Source of the DNA: Acidaminococcus massiliensis
GTDB lineage: Bacteria; Bacillota; Negativicutes; Acidaminococcales; Acidaminococcaceae
Assembly: GCF_900095825.1 (NCBI RefSeq)
Contig: NZ_LT608315.1
Location: 1,978,452-2,042,035, forward strand
DNA length: 63,584 bases
Reading direction: 5' to 3'
Positions 1 through 8,102 of the stretch are shown in pieces; position 1 is the first letter of the stretch; every line of letters begins with the position of its first letter. Made by a program: the position numbers and the translations under genes. The notes below the pieces were generated by a model. That model was given only the letters and a program-made list of their open reading frames with translations, was not told the DNA's origin and made no database searches.

Positions 1-605
1 CCCTGACCTTGGGGATCCCTGGGGAAAGCGTCACCGCCGTGCTCATGGGTGGCCTGATCATCCACGGGCTCCAGCCGGGACCGGAACTCTTTACAAAGTA
101 TGCTCCCATGACGTATACTTTCTTTGGCGGGTTCGTGGTGATCCAGTTCTTCATGCTGATCATCGGTCTCATCGGCTGCCGGCTGTTTGCCAAGATTGCC
201 AGGGTGTCCGATGCCATCCTGATCCCCAGCATCTTCGTATTGTGCGTGGTGGGCTCTTTTGCCATCAACAACAGTGCCTTTGATGTGAAGGTGATGTTCG
301 TGTTCGGGATTATCGGGTATCTCATGCGGAAATGCAATATGAACACCGCTGCCGTGGTCCTGGCCCTGATCCTGGGACCTCTGGGAGAAAAAGGACTGCG
401 CAGGAGCCTGAGCCTTTCCGGCGGGGATACCAGCATCCTCCTTTCCACCAACATCTGCAAGATCCTGCTGGCCCTGTGCCTCCTGTCTCTGCTTTCTCCT
501 TTTGTGATGAAGTTCTTCAAGAAGGAAAAGAAAGCGGATGAAGCAGTTTTGGCGGAAGAAGACAAAGAAATCGACGAAGCCAGTAAGAAAAACGAAATGA
601 AATAA
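1..605 (+). CDS. Tripartite tricarboxylate transporter permease TctA, C-terminal part
   Basis: The 5' end lies outside the window; the frame is open from base 3 and stops at 603-605. The visible part (about 200 residues) begins with the glycine-rich TLGIPGES segment typical of TctA, the large membrane subunit of TTT carboxylate importers, and has several hydrophobic helices. It ends in a charged, lysine/glutamate-rich cytoplasmic tail. TctA works with a small TctB subunit and a periplasmic TctC binding protein; neither is visible here. The substrate cannot be told from the sequence. Family assignment is good, specificity unknown. Confidence 0.85.
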   Translation, partial: LTLGIPGESVTAVLMGGLIIHGLQPGPELFTKYAPMTYTFFGGFVVIQFFMLIIGLIGCRLFAKIARVSDAILIPSIFVLCVVGSFAINNSAFDVKVMFVFGIIGYLMRKCNMNTAAVVLALILGPLGEKGLRRSLSLSGGDTSILLSTNICKILLALCLLSLLSPFVMKFFKKEKKADEAVLAEEDKEIDEASKKNEMK

Positions 606-662
606 TAAGCGCCTTCTCACATCAAAAGACCCCTTGCGATGGAAGACGGACGGAGATTTGAA

Positions 663-688
663 GGGGGTGCTGCCGCTGCAGCACCCCC
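663..688 (+). terminator. Perfect hairpin downstream of the TctA gene
   Basis: An 11-bp perfect stem (GGGGGTGCTGC at 663-673 pairing with 678-688) with a four-base loop follows the transporter gene. No clear T-run follows, so it may be a weak terminator or processing site. Confidence 0.5.
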
Positions 689-801
689 TGTCAATTGTCA
701 ATGGAAACGCCGCTGATGCGGCTAACCCACCACCAGCCTTACGGCTGGTCCCCCACCCTTGTCCACGGGACTAAGGCGGATATATGCGAGGAGGTTATTT
801 G

Positions 802-1077
802 ATGGAAGAAACACGTGTGGCGATCCTGGGCATCATCGTGGAGGACCCGGATGCTGTGGAAGAACTGAATGCCATCCTCCACGATTTCGGGCCCTATGTG
901 ATCGGCCGGATGGGCATCCCCTACCATGCCCGGAACATCCACATCATCAGCGTGGTGGTGGATGCACCCCAGGATATCATCAGCAATCTTTCCGGAAAGA
1001 TCGGCAAACTAAAAGGGGTCTCTTCCAAGACGGCCTATGCCAAGGTCACCCCGGGCCATGAGAACCATGAAGGGTAA
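802..1077 (+). CDS. TM1266-type small ACT-like regulator
   Basis: A 91-residue protein beginning MEETRVAILGIIV, then EDPDAVEELNAILHDFG, VIGRMGIPYH and a Ser-Lys-Thr-Ala-Tyr-Ala-Lys end. This is the pattern of the TM1266-like 'iron-only hydrogenase system regulator' family, which has a ferredoxin-like/ACT fold. I chose the ATG at 802 because AGGAGG (789-794) lies seven bases upstream; an in-frame ATG at 784 has no such site. Its stop overlaps the start of the ABC permease, so it is probably co-transcribed with an importer rather than with hydrogenase maturation genes, which are absent here. It may sense a ligand related to the transported compound; that is inference. Confidence 0.75.
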   Translation: MEETRVAILGIIVEDPDAVEELNAILHDFGPYVIGRMGIPYHARNIHIISVVVDAPQDIISNLSGKIGKLKGVSSKTAYAKVTPGHENHEG

Positions 1078-1810
1078 ACTGCATTTTTGCCTGCCCTTCC
1101 TGGCGGTCTTTCTCCTGTGGGACTATGCCGCTTCCCAGGGCTTCTGGAGCAGCTACATCCTGCCCTCTCCGGCTCGGGTCTGGGGCACCCTGCTCCACAT
1201 GCTGGAGAACGGGGAACTGTTCCGCCATATCCGGATCAGCCTCCAGCGGATCTTGTGGGGATTTTCCTGGGCCCTTTTGGCCAGCTGCCTGCTCAGCAGC
1301 CTGAACCTGCTCTTTCCCCGGCTCCGGAACTGCTACAGCGGCCTGTTGGAAGTGTTCCGCCACGTACCTCCCCTTTCCCTGATTCCCCTGCTGATCCTCT
1401 GGTTCGGTATCGGGGAACTGCCCAAGACCATCATCATCGTGCTGGCTTCCTTTTTCCCCATGTATCTCAATATGGATGACGGGTTCCGCCGCTGCGACCG
1501 GAAGCTGCTGGAAGTGGGCCAGATGCTGGGTTTTTCCCCTTGGAAATCCTTGTGGAAGATCCGTCTGCCTGCGGCTCTGCCAGGGATCCTCACGGGGCTC
1601 CGGATCGGTATGGGCTACAGTCTCCGGGCCATCATCGGAGCGGAAATGATTGCCGCCGACAGCGGACTGGGGTTCCTGATCTTGGACGCCCAGGCCATGA
1701 GCCGCAGCGATAAGGTCATCATCGGAATCCTGGCCATCGGTGCCCTGGGGCTGGTGCTGGACGGGATCTTCGCCCTTTTGGAAAGGAAGGTACTCTGTTG
1801 GATGCGCTGA
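1058..1810 (+). CDS. ABC transporter permease, SsuC/TauC-like
   Basis: About 250 residues with a hydrophobic N-terminal helix and five or six further membrane segments. The cytoplasmic loop seen as EVGQMLGFSPWKSLWKIRLPAALPGILTGLR is the EAA motif that docks on the ATPase (family knowledge of SsuC/TauC/ThiX-type permeases). ATG codons at 1058 and 1067 both overlap the end of the preceding gene and neither has a strong ribosome site, so the start is uncertain by three codons. Its end overlaps the TTG start of the ATPase at 1798, consistent with translational coupling. Substrate unknown: aliphatic sulfonates, nitrate-like anions or thiamine precursors are possible for this family. Confidence 0.85.
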   Translation: MRTMKGKLHFCLPFLAVFLLWDYAASQGFWSSYILPSPARVWGTLLHMLENGELFRHIRISLQRILWGFSWALLASCLLSSLNLLFPRLRNCYSGLLEVFRHVPPLSLIPLLILWFGIGELPKTIIIVLASFFPMYLNMDDGFRRCDRKLLEVGQMLGFSPWKSLWKIRLPAALPGILTGLRIGMGYSLRAIIGAEMIAADSGLGFLILDAQAMSRSDKVIIGILAIGALGLVLDGIFALLERKVLCWMR

Positions 1811-2484
1811 AACTGGACCACATCACCAAAACCTACGGCCCCCGAGTGGTGCTCCGGGACCTTTCCCTTACCCTCTCTCCCCAGGAATGTACGGTGATCC
1901 TGGGGAAAAGCGGCTGCGGGAAGACCACCCTGCTCCGGCTCCTGGCCGGCCTGGAACAGCCGGATACGGGAACCATCAGCCGTCCCGCCGGACTGAAGCT
2001 GGGCATGATGTTCCAGGAAGCCCGGCTCTTTCCCTGGCTCACCTGCCGGGAAAACATCGCCCTGGGCCTCCCCCAAGGCAGCATCCCCCAGGAAGTGGAC
2101 CACTGGCTCAGCCTGGTGCAGCTGACGGAAGCCGCGGATCAGTACCCAGCCCAGCTGTCCGGCGGGATGCAGCAGCGGGCGTCCCTGGCCCGGACCCTAG
2201 CCATGCACAGCGGACTGATCCTGATGGATGAGCCCTTTGCAGCCTTGGACTACTTCACCCGGGCCCAGCTCCAGCAGGAACTCCGGACCATGGTGGAACA
2301 GATGTCCATGGGGGTGGTGCTGGTGACCCACAATGTGGATGAAGCCCTGACCCTAGGGGACCGGCTGCTGATCCTAAGGAAAGGGACCATGGTCTGGGAA
2401 GAACGGCTTCCCCCAGGGAAACGGGACCTGCTCTCCCCCAGCCTGATTGCCGTCAAAAAGCGGCTGCTGGAGGAATTGGCATAA
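1798..2484 (+). CDS. ABC transporter ATP-binding protein, SsuB/TauB-like
   Basis: A 228-residue ATPase with Walker A GKSGCGKT (36-43), Q-loop Gln73, signature LSGGMQQ (120-126), Walker B LILMDEP (140-146) and H-loop His178, so all catalytic elements are present. The start is TTG at 1798: GAAAGGAAGG ends eight bases upstream and the frame has no ATG before the conserved LKLDHITKTYG. It overlaps the permease by 13 bases. It energises import of the ligand delivered by the lipoprotein encoded downstream. Confidence 0.88.
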   Translation: MDALKLDHITKTYGPRVVLRDLSLTLSPQECTVILGKSGCGKTTLLRLLAGLEQPDTGTISRPAGLKLGMMFQEARLFPWLTCRENIALGLPQGSIPQEVDHWLSLVQLTEAADQYPAQLSGGMQQRASLARTLAMHSGLILMDEPFAALDYFTRAQLQQELRTMVEQMSMGVVLVTHNVDEALTLGDRLLILRKGTMVWEERLPPGKRDLLSPSLIAVKKRLLEELA

Positions 2485-2504
2485 GGGCTGCTGCCTAGCA
2501 GCCC
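2485..2504 (+). terminator. Short hairpin between ATPase and binding-protein genes
   Basis: GGGCTGCT (2485-2492) pairs with AGCAGCCC (2497-2504) immediately after the ATPase stop. There is no T-run; an mRNA-end or stabilising hairpin that separates expression of the binding protein from the upstream genes is plausible. Confidence 0.35.
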
Positions 2505-2618
2505 GGTCAACGATTAGCAGTCGACGGCGTTTCCCTTCAAAAAATTTGCCTGCAAAGTTGATCAATCAGCAATTGCCTGCTGACAATCAATTTCTATCAC
2601 ATGAAAGGATCTGTTACC

Positions 2619-3593
2619 ATGTCTTTGAAGAAAAAACTTTCTGTACTCCTGGCCTGCTGCCTGGTGGCGGCAGGGACTCTGGCTGCTGGGTGCGGCAGTG
2701 ACAAATCTGCCCAGAAGGCAGCTGCCCCCAAAGTGGACAAAGTGAGCATCACCTATGTCCAGGCACCTCTCAACGTCCCCTCCATCGTGGAAAAAGCCAA
2801 TCAGAGCTTTGAAAAGAAATTCAAAGAAAAGAACATCACGGCTTCTTATTCCACCATCACTTCCGGAGCTGACCAGACCGCAGCCCTGGCCAGCGGGGAT
2901 ATCCAGTTCCTGAACTGCGTAGGCGGCTCTTCCGTGCTCCTGAGTGCAGCCAACGGCAACGACATCAAGATCATCAGCCTCTATTCCCAGGCTCCCAAGG
3001 CCTTCAAGCTGTTTTCCAAAGACGGCAGCATCCAAAGTGCCGCTGATCTGAAGGGCAAGACCATTGCCGGACCCAAAGGCACCATCCTCCACGAACTGCT
3101 GGCTGCCTACCTCCAGAAGGCCGGTCTTTCCATGAAGGATGTGAAATTCGTTTCCATGGGTCTGCCGGCTGCAGCCTCCGCCCTGGAAAACGGCAGCGCC
3201 GACTGTGCCCTCCTGGCCGGGCCCCTGGCTTACAACGTGGAAAAGAAGGGTATGCATGTGGTCACCACCGGGGACGGCCTGGTTTCTGGCTTGACCGTCA
3301 CCGCCGTCAGCGGCAAGTTCTATAAGGAACACAAAGACCTGGTGGATACCTTCCTGGCCGTCCAGAAAGAAACCTTGGACTTCATGAAGAAGAATCCGGA
3401 CAAGGCCCTGGAAATGACTGCCAAGGCCACGGAACTGAAACCGGAAGCCGTCAAAGAAATGTATCCGCTCTACGATTTCAGCATGACCATCACCCCGGAA
3501 GCCATCGCTTCCTTGAAGAAGACCCAGGATTTCCTGGTCGCCTCGGGCATGATGGAAAAGAAAGTAGATGTGGATGGATTGTTTGTGAAGTAA
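2619..3593 (+). CDS. ABC transporter substrate-binding lipoprotein, SsuA/NMT1-like
   Basis: A 324-residue lipoprotein. MSLKKKL is followed by a hydrophobic stretch and a lipobox ending at Cys25 (AAGC), so it should be anchored to a membrane with its ligand domain outside the cytoplasm. The mature part has the periplasmic-binding-protein class II pattern: ITYVQAPLNVPSIVEKA early, ASGDIQFLNCVGGSS, then LKGKTIAGPKGTILHELLAAYLQ and the second-lobe SMGLPAAASALENGSADCALL. I use the ATG at 2619, preceded by GAAAGGA at 2603-2609, rather than the ATG at 2601. It completes the importer with the two genes upstream. The ligand is not identifiable. Confidence 0.85.
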   Translation: MSLKKKLSVLLACCLVAAGTLAAGCGSDKSAQKAAAPKVDKVSITYVQAPLNVPSIVEKANQSFEKKFKEKNITASYSTITSGADQTAALASGDIQFLNCVGGSSVLLSAANGNDIKIISLYSQAPKAFKLFSKDGSIQSAADLKGKTIAGPKGTILHELLAAYLQKAGLSMKDVKFVSMGLPAAASALENGSADCALLAGPLAYNVEKKGMHVVTTGDGLVSGLTVTAVSGKFYKEHKDLVDTFLAVQKETLDFMKKNPDKALEMTAKATELKPEAVKEMYPLYDFSMTITPEAIASLKKTQDFLVASGMMEKKVDVDGLFVK

Positions 3594-3597
3594 AAAA

Positions 3598-3639
3598 GTA
3601 GGGGTGTTGCACGTTGCGTGCAACACCCCTACTTTTTTT
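3598..3639. terminator. Strong bidirectional terminator
   Basis: A 16-bp perfect stem (3598-3613 with 3617-3632) around a three-base loop, flanked by an A-run on the left and seven Ts on the right. It lies between convergent genes and can end transcription from both sides. Confidence 0.9.
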
Positions 3640-4312
3640 ACCATAAACTCAACTGTTCTTCTTCTCCCTTTCCTTGGACCTTCTTCCGCACCTCTTCCAA
3701 AAAGGCCTGGGCGGAGGGATACTGGCGCAGCACATCCTGTTTCAGCTTTTGGAAACAGGCTTCTGTGGTCTCCACATCGCTGAGGGCCCGATGGGCATCT
3801 TGGTTCACCACATGGTACCAGGCGGCCAGATTGTTCAGCCGATGATGGGGCCACAGGGGAAACAAGGTCTGGGCCATGGGCAGCAGATCCACCCAATCAT
3901 TGGCCAGGGGCCGGAACAGCTGTTCCTGGAACTGCTGCTGGAGGAACCCCATGTCAAAGCCTACATTGTAGCCCACCGCAACCCGGCTGCCCAGGAACTT
4001 CCCGAAGGCTTCCAGGGCTTGCCGGGGCTGGGGAGCAGCGGCCAGCATCTCATCGGTGATGCCGGTGAGCTGGGTGATGAAAGGAGAAACATAATGGCCG
4101 GACAAGGGAGTCCGGGGTTGGATCAGGGTAGAAAAAGTCCTCCCCCGCTTCCCCTGGACCACTTCCAGGGCCCCGATCTCGATGATCTGGTCCCGTTCCG
4201 GATCGAGCCCGGTGGTTTCCAGATCCACCACCACATAGGTTTCCGGGAAGGCCAGCTGACTCCTGCCAGTACCCGGCAGGGTACCGGCAAAAGATTTTTC
4301 CTGTTTTTTCAT
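3638..4312 (-). CDS. DnaQ/PolC-type 3'-5' exonuclease
   Basis: A 224-residue DEDDh exonuclease. Motif I is VVDLETTGLD near residue 30, motif II follows in VGYNVGFDMGFL, and motif III is HRALSDVE, with the His and Asp of the DEDDh active site. It resembles the stand-alone epsilon-like exonucleases of Firmicutes that remove nucleotides from DNA or RNA 3' ends, and is too short to be a polymerase. The downstream end is shared with the bidirectional terminator. The gene stands alone between the importer operon and a small metal-binding protein. The in vivo substrate is not evident. Confidence 0.85.
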   Translation of the reverse strand: MKKQEKSFAGTLPGTGRSQLAFPETYVVVDLETTGLDPERDQIIEIGALEVVQGKRGRTFSTLIQPRTPLSGHYVSPFITQLTGITDEMLAAAPQPRQALEAFGKFLGSRVAVGYNVGFDMGFLQQQFQEQLFRPLANDWVDLLPMAQTLFPLWPHHRLNNLAAWYHVVNQDAHRALSDVETTEACFQKLKQDVLRQYPSAQAFLEEVRKKVQGKGEEEQLSLW

Positions 4313-4329
4313 ATGATATCCTGCTGCTT

Positions 4330-4590
4330 TCAGCCAAACAAACGGGCAAAGAAGCCTTTCTTCTTTTCGTAAGGTTCCACTTTAAAACTGACTACCTGAT
4401 AGCCCGTCTGATCGATGACTTTCCGGATTTTTTCCTCTTCGATGGGTTTTTCCGCAATGATGTCCGTTTCCTTTTTGGAACGGGAAGAAGAAACCGAATC
4501 TACGGAAAACGCATTCCGGATCGCATCGTTGATATGGGATTCACACATGCCGCAGGCCATGCCTTCGACACCAACAATCATTTTGACCAT
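4330..4590 (-). CDS. Small heavy-metal-associated (HMA) domain protein
   Basis: An 86-residue protein with an HMA fold: GMACGMC (residues 10-16) supplies the two metal-binding cysteines, followed by helix-strand patterns ending VIDQTGYQVVSFKVEPY and a basic/aromatic C-terminal tail (KKKGFFARLFG). It lacks membrane helices and an ATPase domain, so it is a metallochaperone-like protein, probably for Cu(I) or a similar ion. It has a good ribosome site (AAGGAGG, minus strand 4599-4605) and its own promoter with an inverted repeat just upstream. No copper ATPase or CsoR gene is in the window. Confidence 0.8.
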   Translation of the reverse strand: MVKMIVGVEGMACGMCESHINDAIRNAFSVDSVSSSRSKKETDIIAEKPIEEEKIRKVIDQTGYQVVSFKVEPYEKKKGFFARLFG

Positions 4591-4610
4591 AGTCCATCCT
4601 CCTTGCTGGA

Positions 4611-4634
4611 ATACCCTATACCTCGTATGGGTAT
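4611..4634 (-). promoter_or_regulatory. Candidate metal-responsive operator upstream of the HMA gene
   Basis: ATACCC (4611-4616) and GGGTAT (4629-4634) form a perfect 6-bp inverted repeat separated by 12 bases, placed just after the expected transcription start. TACCC/GGGTA arms resemble CsoR-type copper operators, although their usual spacing is shorter. The position suits repression by a bound regulator; this is inference. Confidence 0.4.
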
Positions 4635-4647
4635 TTCCGTGCCCTTT

Positions 4648-4675
4648 ATTATAGAAGAATCCTAGGATTTGTCAA
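4648..4675 (-). promoter_or_regulatory. Sigma-70 type promoter of the HMA gene
   Basis: On the minus strand a consensus TTGACA (4670-4675) is followed by a 16-base spacer and a consensus TATAAT (4648-4653). The start point would fall near 4641, directly before the inverted repeat. Confidence 0.8.
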
Positions 4676-4689
4676 GGAGGAATCCTGTC

Positions 4690-5685
4690 TCACTCTTTTT
4701 TCAACAATTTTTCCAGTTCCGGCATCACATCGAACATATCCCCTACGATGCCGTAATGGGCGAATTGGAAAATGGGTGCCTCAGGGCTCTTGTTCACCGC
4801 CACGATGAGCCCGGCCTCCTGGATTCCCAGTTTGTGCTGGATGGCACCGGAAATCCCCAGGGCAATGTAGATTTTGGGAGCGATTTTCTTGCCGGTGACG
4901 CCCACCTGCCATTCATAAGGGGCCCAGCCTGCATCCACCAACGGTTTGGAAACTCCGAAGGCCGCTCCGATCCGTTTGGCAAAGGATTGGACTTCCCGCA
5001 TGCCCTCTTCGTTCTGGACGCCCCGCCCGGCGCCCACCACGATTTCCGCCGTATCCAGATCCAGCACCTCTTTGATCTGCTCCAGGGGCGTGAAATCCAG
5101 CACCTTTACAGCCGGTTTTGCTTCTGCCGTTTCCAATGGCACCGGGAAGATTTCCCCTTTTCGGGAAGCATCTTTGGGATTGCCGTGGAAGATCTTGTCG
5201 CTGACCGTGCCCAGCTGAGGCCGGGTAGTGGTCTGGATCTTTACGAACAGCTTACCGGTGTAGGCAGGACGGATCCAAGTGAGGGTATCGTCCTCCCCTT
5301 CGTACCGCACATCGATGCAGTCCGCCACCAGGCCCGCATCCAGGCGGGCGGACAGCCGGCCGCCCAGATCCCGGCCGTTGGGAGAAGCGCCGATGAAGAG
5401 GACGCTGGGAGTATACAGGCTCAGGGCTTTGGCCACGGCTTCCGTATAGGGCCCGGCGTCAAAAGATGCCAAACTGGGTGCCTGGAGCAGGGCCACCCCA
5501 TCGGCTCCGTAAGCAATGGCTTCTTGGGCAGCCCCTTCCAGATTTTCCCCGGCCAGGATGCCCAGCACCTGGTTGGGACGGGCAGCAGCCAGCTGACGGG
5601 CCTTGCCCAAAAGTTCCACACTGAGGGAAGTGAGCCTGCCGTCAGAGGTTTCCAGATAGACTCCGATATTGTTTTTCCATTCCAT
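4690..5685 (-). CDS. etfA: Electron transfer flavoprotein alpha subunit
   Basis: A 331-residue EtfA. The C-terminal FAD domain shows VGAGRGV (217-223), GWAPYEWQVGVTGKKIAP (253-270), ALGISGAIQHKLG (275-287), NKSPEAPIF (298-306) and YGIVGD (311-316). I start at the ATG at 5685, which has AAGGAGGA upstream; an in-frame extension to 5727 runs into the EtfB coding end. It pairs with EtfB directly upstream to make the flavoprotein that passes electrons between acyl-CoA dehydrogenases and NADH or ferredoxin. In glutamate-fermenting Negativicutes such Etf complexes can be electron-bifurcating (family knowledge); this copy's partner enzyme is not in the window. Confidence 0.92.
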   Translation of the reverse strand: MEWKNNIGVYLETSDGRLTSLSVELLGKARQLAAARPNQVLGILAGENLEGAAQEAIAYGADGVALLQAPSLASFDAGPYTEAVAKALSLYTPSVLFIGASPNGRDLGGRLSARLDAGLVADCIDVRYEGEDDTLTWIRPAYTGKLFVKIQTTTRPQLGTVSDKIFHGNPKDASRKGEIFPVPLETAEAKPAVKVLDFTPLEQIKEVLDLDTAEIVVGAGRGVQNEEGMREVQSFAKRIGAAFGVSKPLVDAGWAPYEWQVGVTGKKIAPKIYIALGISGAIQHKLGIQEAGLIVAVNKSPEAPIFQFAHYGIVGDMFDVMPELEKLLKKE

Positions 5686-5698
5686 GATTGCTTCCTCC

Positions 5699-6481
5699 TT
5701 ACAGCAGGTTTTTCTTCCGCAGTTCATCCACCAAGTTGGCGGCAGCTTCCGCCGGAGTGGACCCTTGGATCAGGGTGCCCACCGGCTGGGGTTCCGGTGC
5801 GAACAGTTCCGTTACCCGGGTGGCAGAACCGGCCTTCCCCGCTTTTTCCGGGGCCAGATCGATGTCCTCCAGACGCCACACAGGGAATACGGCCTTTTTG
5901 GCAGCCATTTTTCCCCGGATCCCGGGCGTCCGAGGATTCCCGCATTTTTCCGTGACTGAGATCACCGCTGGGAGGGCAGCCTGGAGGGTCTCTACGCCGC
6001 CCCGATTGAGCCGGCGGATGGTGGCCTGCCCCTCCTTTACTTCCAGTTCATCTGCATAAGAAAGCAGGGTCATGCCCAGCCGCTGGGCCAGGGCCGGAGG
6101 GATCTGACCAGTGTCCCCATCGGTGGACCGTTTGCCCGCCAGCACCAGATCCAGAGGCCCCAGTTTGGCCAGTGCCGCCGCCAGGATCTGTCCCGTAGCT
6201 AAAGTATCGGAGCCGGCCATCCGTTCATCGGAGAGCAGGATGCCCTTGTCCGCTCCCAGGGCGATCCCTTCCCGAAGGATATCGCTGGCCAGGGCAGTGC
6301 CCATGGTCAGGAGGGTCACCGTGCCCCCTTCCTGATCTTTCAGGGCCAGGGCTGCCTCCAGAGCATGGAGATCCACTGGGTTCAGCATGGAAGGCGCCCC
6401 CACCCGGACCAAGTTATTGTCCCCGGACAATTGGATATCGGAAACGGCCGGTACCTGTTTCACCAATACAGCAATATTCAT
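5699..6481 (-). CDS. etfB: Electron transfer flavoprotein beta subunit
   Basis: A 260-residue EtfB beginning MNIAVLVKQVPAVSD, with LNPVDLHALEAAL near residue 33 and the nucleotide-binding DGDTGQ at 121-126, which in bifurcating homologues holds the second FAD and in classical ones AMP. It ends 13 bases before etfA, so the two are one operon. A ribosome site (AAGGAGG) and a promoter lie upstream. Housekeeping versus bifurcating roles cannot be separated by eye. Confidence 0.92.
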   Translation of the reverse strand: MNIAVLVKQVPAVSDIQLSGDNNLVRVGAPSMLNPVDLHALEAALALKDQEGGTVTLLTMGTALASDILREGIALGADKGILLSDERMAGSDTLATGQILAAALAKLGPLDLVLAGKRSTDGDTGQIPPALAQRLGMTLLSYADELEVKEGQATIRRLNRGGVETLQAALPAVISVTEKCGNPRTPGIRGKMAAKKAVFPVWRLEDIDLAPEKAGKAGSATRVTELFAPEPQPVGTLIQGSTPAEAAANLVDELRKKNLL

Positions 6482-6529
6482 GATTGCAGCCTCCTTTATG
6501 GTAAAATACTGTTTTTTCTGTCTATAAAG

Positions 6530-6558
6530 ATTATACTATGGATTTGAAGTTTTCGCAA
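6530..6558 (-). promoter_or_regulatory. Promoter of etfBA
   Basis: Minus-strand TTGCGA (6553-6558), a 17-base spacer and TATAAT (6530-6535), about 45 bases before the etfB start. Confidence 0.65.
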
Positions 6559-6599
6559 CTGATAATTATTATTGATTTTTTATCCTGTCATAAGGGAAA

Positions 6600-6623
6600 G
6601 GGCTGTTGCCTGCGCAACAGCCC
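6600..6623 (-). terminator. Hairpin after the histidine phosphatase gene
   Basis: A 10-bp perfect stem (6600-6609 with 6614-6623) and four-base loop lie just past the phosphatase stop, followed on the minus strand by a pyrimidine-rich tract. Confidence 0.6.
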
Positions 6624-6628
6624 CTATT

Positions 6629-7288
6629 TTATTCCCCAAAGGGATACTTGAAGATCCCAATGGGTCCTTTTTTCCATTGATACGATGTGTCGTTGAGGGC
6701 GAAGATGGCCCGTTCACCCCATTTGTTGATCCCCAAGATGGTCAGGGACGCTGGGCGGATGTCGAAGGAAATCTTCTTTTCCGCCACTTCTTCGATGGAA
6801 AGGCCCAACCAGGCAAACAGGATGTTCTGGATGGTCCCCTTATGGGAGACGACGATCAGGTCCCGGTCTTGTTTTTCCAGTTCCCGGAAGCCCCGGAGAG
6901 TCCGTTCATAGAAGGTACGCCGGGTCTCGCCCCCATCATAATTCACATGGTCCAGCTCCCGGCCGGTTTCCGGCGGGTGGTAAAAGGCCAAGGCTTCTTT
7001 TTTGTTCAGCCCTGCAGCCTTCCCATTGTTCTTTTCCCGCAGGAAAGGAAAACACTCCACCTGATCCGCCCCCAGGGTCTGGGCGATGATCTCCGCTCCC
7101 GTCCGGGCCCGCTGGAGGTCGCTGGAAACGATCCGGGGCAGGCTCCGTCCGGAAAAATCCCAGGCCAGACAGTCCGCCAGCTGCTGGAACTGCCGTTTTC
7201 CCCGTACCGTCAGGGCTGAATCCGTCCAGCCTCCCGTCAGTTCTTTTACATGATGATCGGCTTCCCCATGTCGAATCAGCAAAATCAT
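6629..7288 (-). CDS. Histidine phosphatase family protein
   Basis: A 219-residue phosphoglycerate-mutase-like protein. The N-terminal RHGEADHH carries the phospho-accepting histidine; SSDLQRARTGAEI holds the second arginine, and VVSHKGTIQNIL carries the second catalytic histidine. A ribosome site AAGGAAGG precedes the ATG at 7288. It is the last gene of the string running from yfiH and may act on small phosphorylated metabolites; substrates in this family are diverse and not predictable here. Confidence 0.82.
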   Translation of the reverse strand: MILLIRHGEADHHVKELTGGWTDSALTVRGKRQFQQLADCLAWDFSGRSLPRIVSSDLQRARTGAEIIAQTLGADQVECFPFLREKNNGKAAGLNKKEALAFYHPPETGRELDHVNYDGGETRRTFYERTLRGFRELEKQDRDLIVVSHKGTIQNILFAWLGLSIEEVAEKKISFDIRPASLTILGINKWGERAIFALNDTSYQWKKGPIGIFKYPFGE

Positions 7289-7303
7289 GATGCCGTTCCT
7301 TCC

Positions 7304-8101
7304 TTATATATACCGTTTCAGGGTAATGGCATACCGTCCCTTTTTGGTGGTCCCCCGGACTTCCGCCAGTTCCACTCTCCCCCGGGAACGGAAAGAGATC
7401 ACATCCCCTTCCTTCACCGTCTGGGAAGGGCTCTTGGCATCTTGCCAGTTCAGCTTCACATTCTGCCCCTTGATCTCATCCGCCATCCGGCTCCGGGACA
7501 CCCCATAGCCGCTGGCCGCCACCGCATCCAGCCGCAGGGCCGCTACCGTCGCAGAAATCAGCTTGATTTTCTGTTCCTTTTCCTTCAGGTCCGTCAGGGG
7601 GATTTCCTTCACTTCCACCGTGGCCGCCCCGATCTTGGTCAGGTTGCTCAAGACGAAATCCACCATGGGGGTATCCACCACCAGCTGGGCCCCTTCGTCG
7701 ATGAACACGATATCCCCCAGGATCTCCCGTTTGCAGCCCAGGCCCATGAAGGCTCCCAGCACATCCCGATGACCGATGTCATAATACCGCTTGTCCCAGA
7801 GCACTTCCAGGGCCGTGATGGAAAAATCCGGCTGGCCATAGAAATCTTCTGCGATGAAAGCTGCCTTCTGCCGTTCCGCATTCTGGAAGCCGCCCCCCAT
7901 TTCGATCCGAACCTGGGGGAAGTTGGCTGCGACGATCTCCGCCACATTCTGGCCATGAGGGTCTAGGAATCCGGACACCTTGAACCGCCGGCTCTTCCGG
8001 GCCCCTTCCGCCAGATCCAGCAGCTGGGCCGCCAGTTCCGCATCTCCGCTGGCCTTGAAATACCGTAATACCGTTTCCCGTTGTTGCGTGGTGTTTGCCA
8101 T
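7304..8101 (-). CDS. ylmH: S4-domain RNA-binding protein YlmH
   Basis: A 265-residue protein matching YlmH: a central domain with DIGHRDVLGAFMGLGCKREILGDI and a C-terminal S4 RNA-binding domain starting around LRLDAVAASGYGVSRSRM and ending in VRGTTKKGRYAITLKR. YlmH-type proteins bind ribosomal particles and have a ribosome quality-control role in some Firmicutes (family knowledge). It follows proC with almost no gap, keeping the ylmD-ylmE-sepF-ylmH association seen near Firmicutes division loci. Confidence 0.88.
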   Translation of the reverse strand: MANTTQQRETVLRYFKASGDAELAAQLLDLAEGARKSRRFKVSGFLDPHGQNVAEIVAANFPQVRIEMGGGFQNAERQKAAFIAEDFYGQPDFSITALEVLWDKRYYDIGHRDVLGAFMGLGCKREILGDIVFIDEGAQLVVDTPMVDFVLSNLTKIGAATVEVKEIPLTDLKEKEQKIKLISATVAALRLDAVAASGYGVSRSRMADEIKGQNVKLNWQDAKSPSQTVKEGDVISFRSRGRVELAEVRGTTKKGRYAITLKRYI

Positions 8102-8102
8102 A

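Noticed and set aside
2562-3896. 444-codon minus-strand open frame
   Set aside because: It is antisense to the substrate-binding lipoprotein and the end of the exonuclease gene, and crosses a strong terminator.
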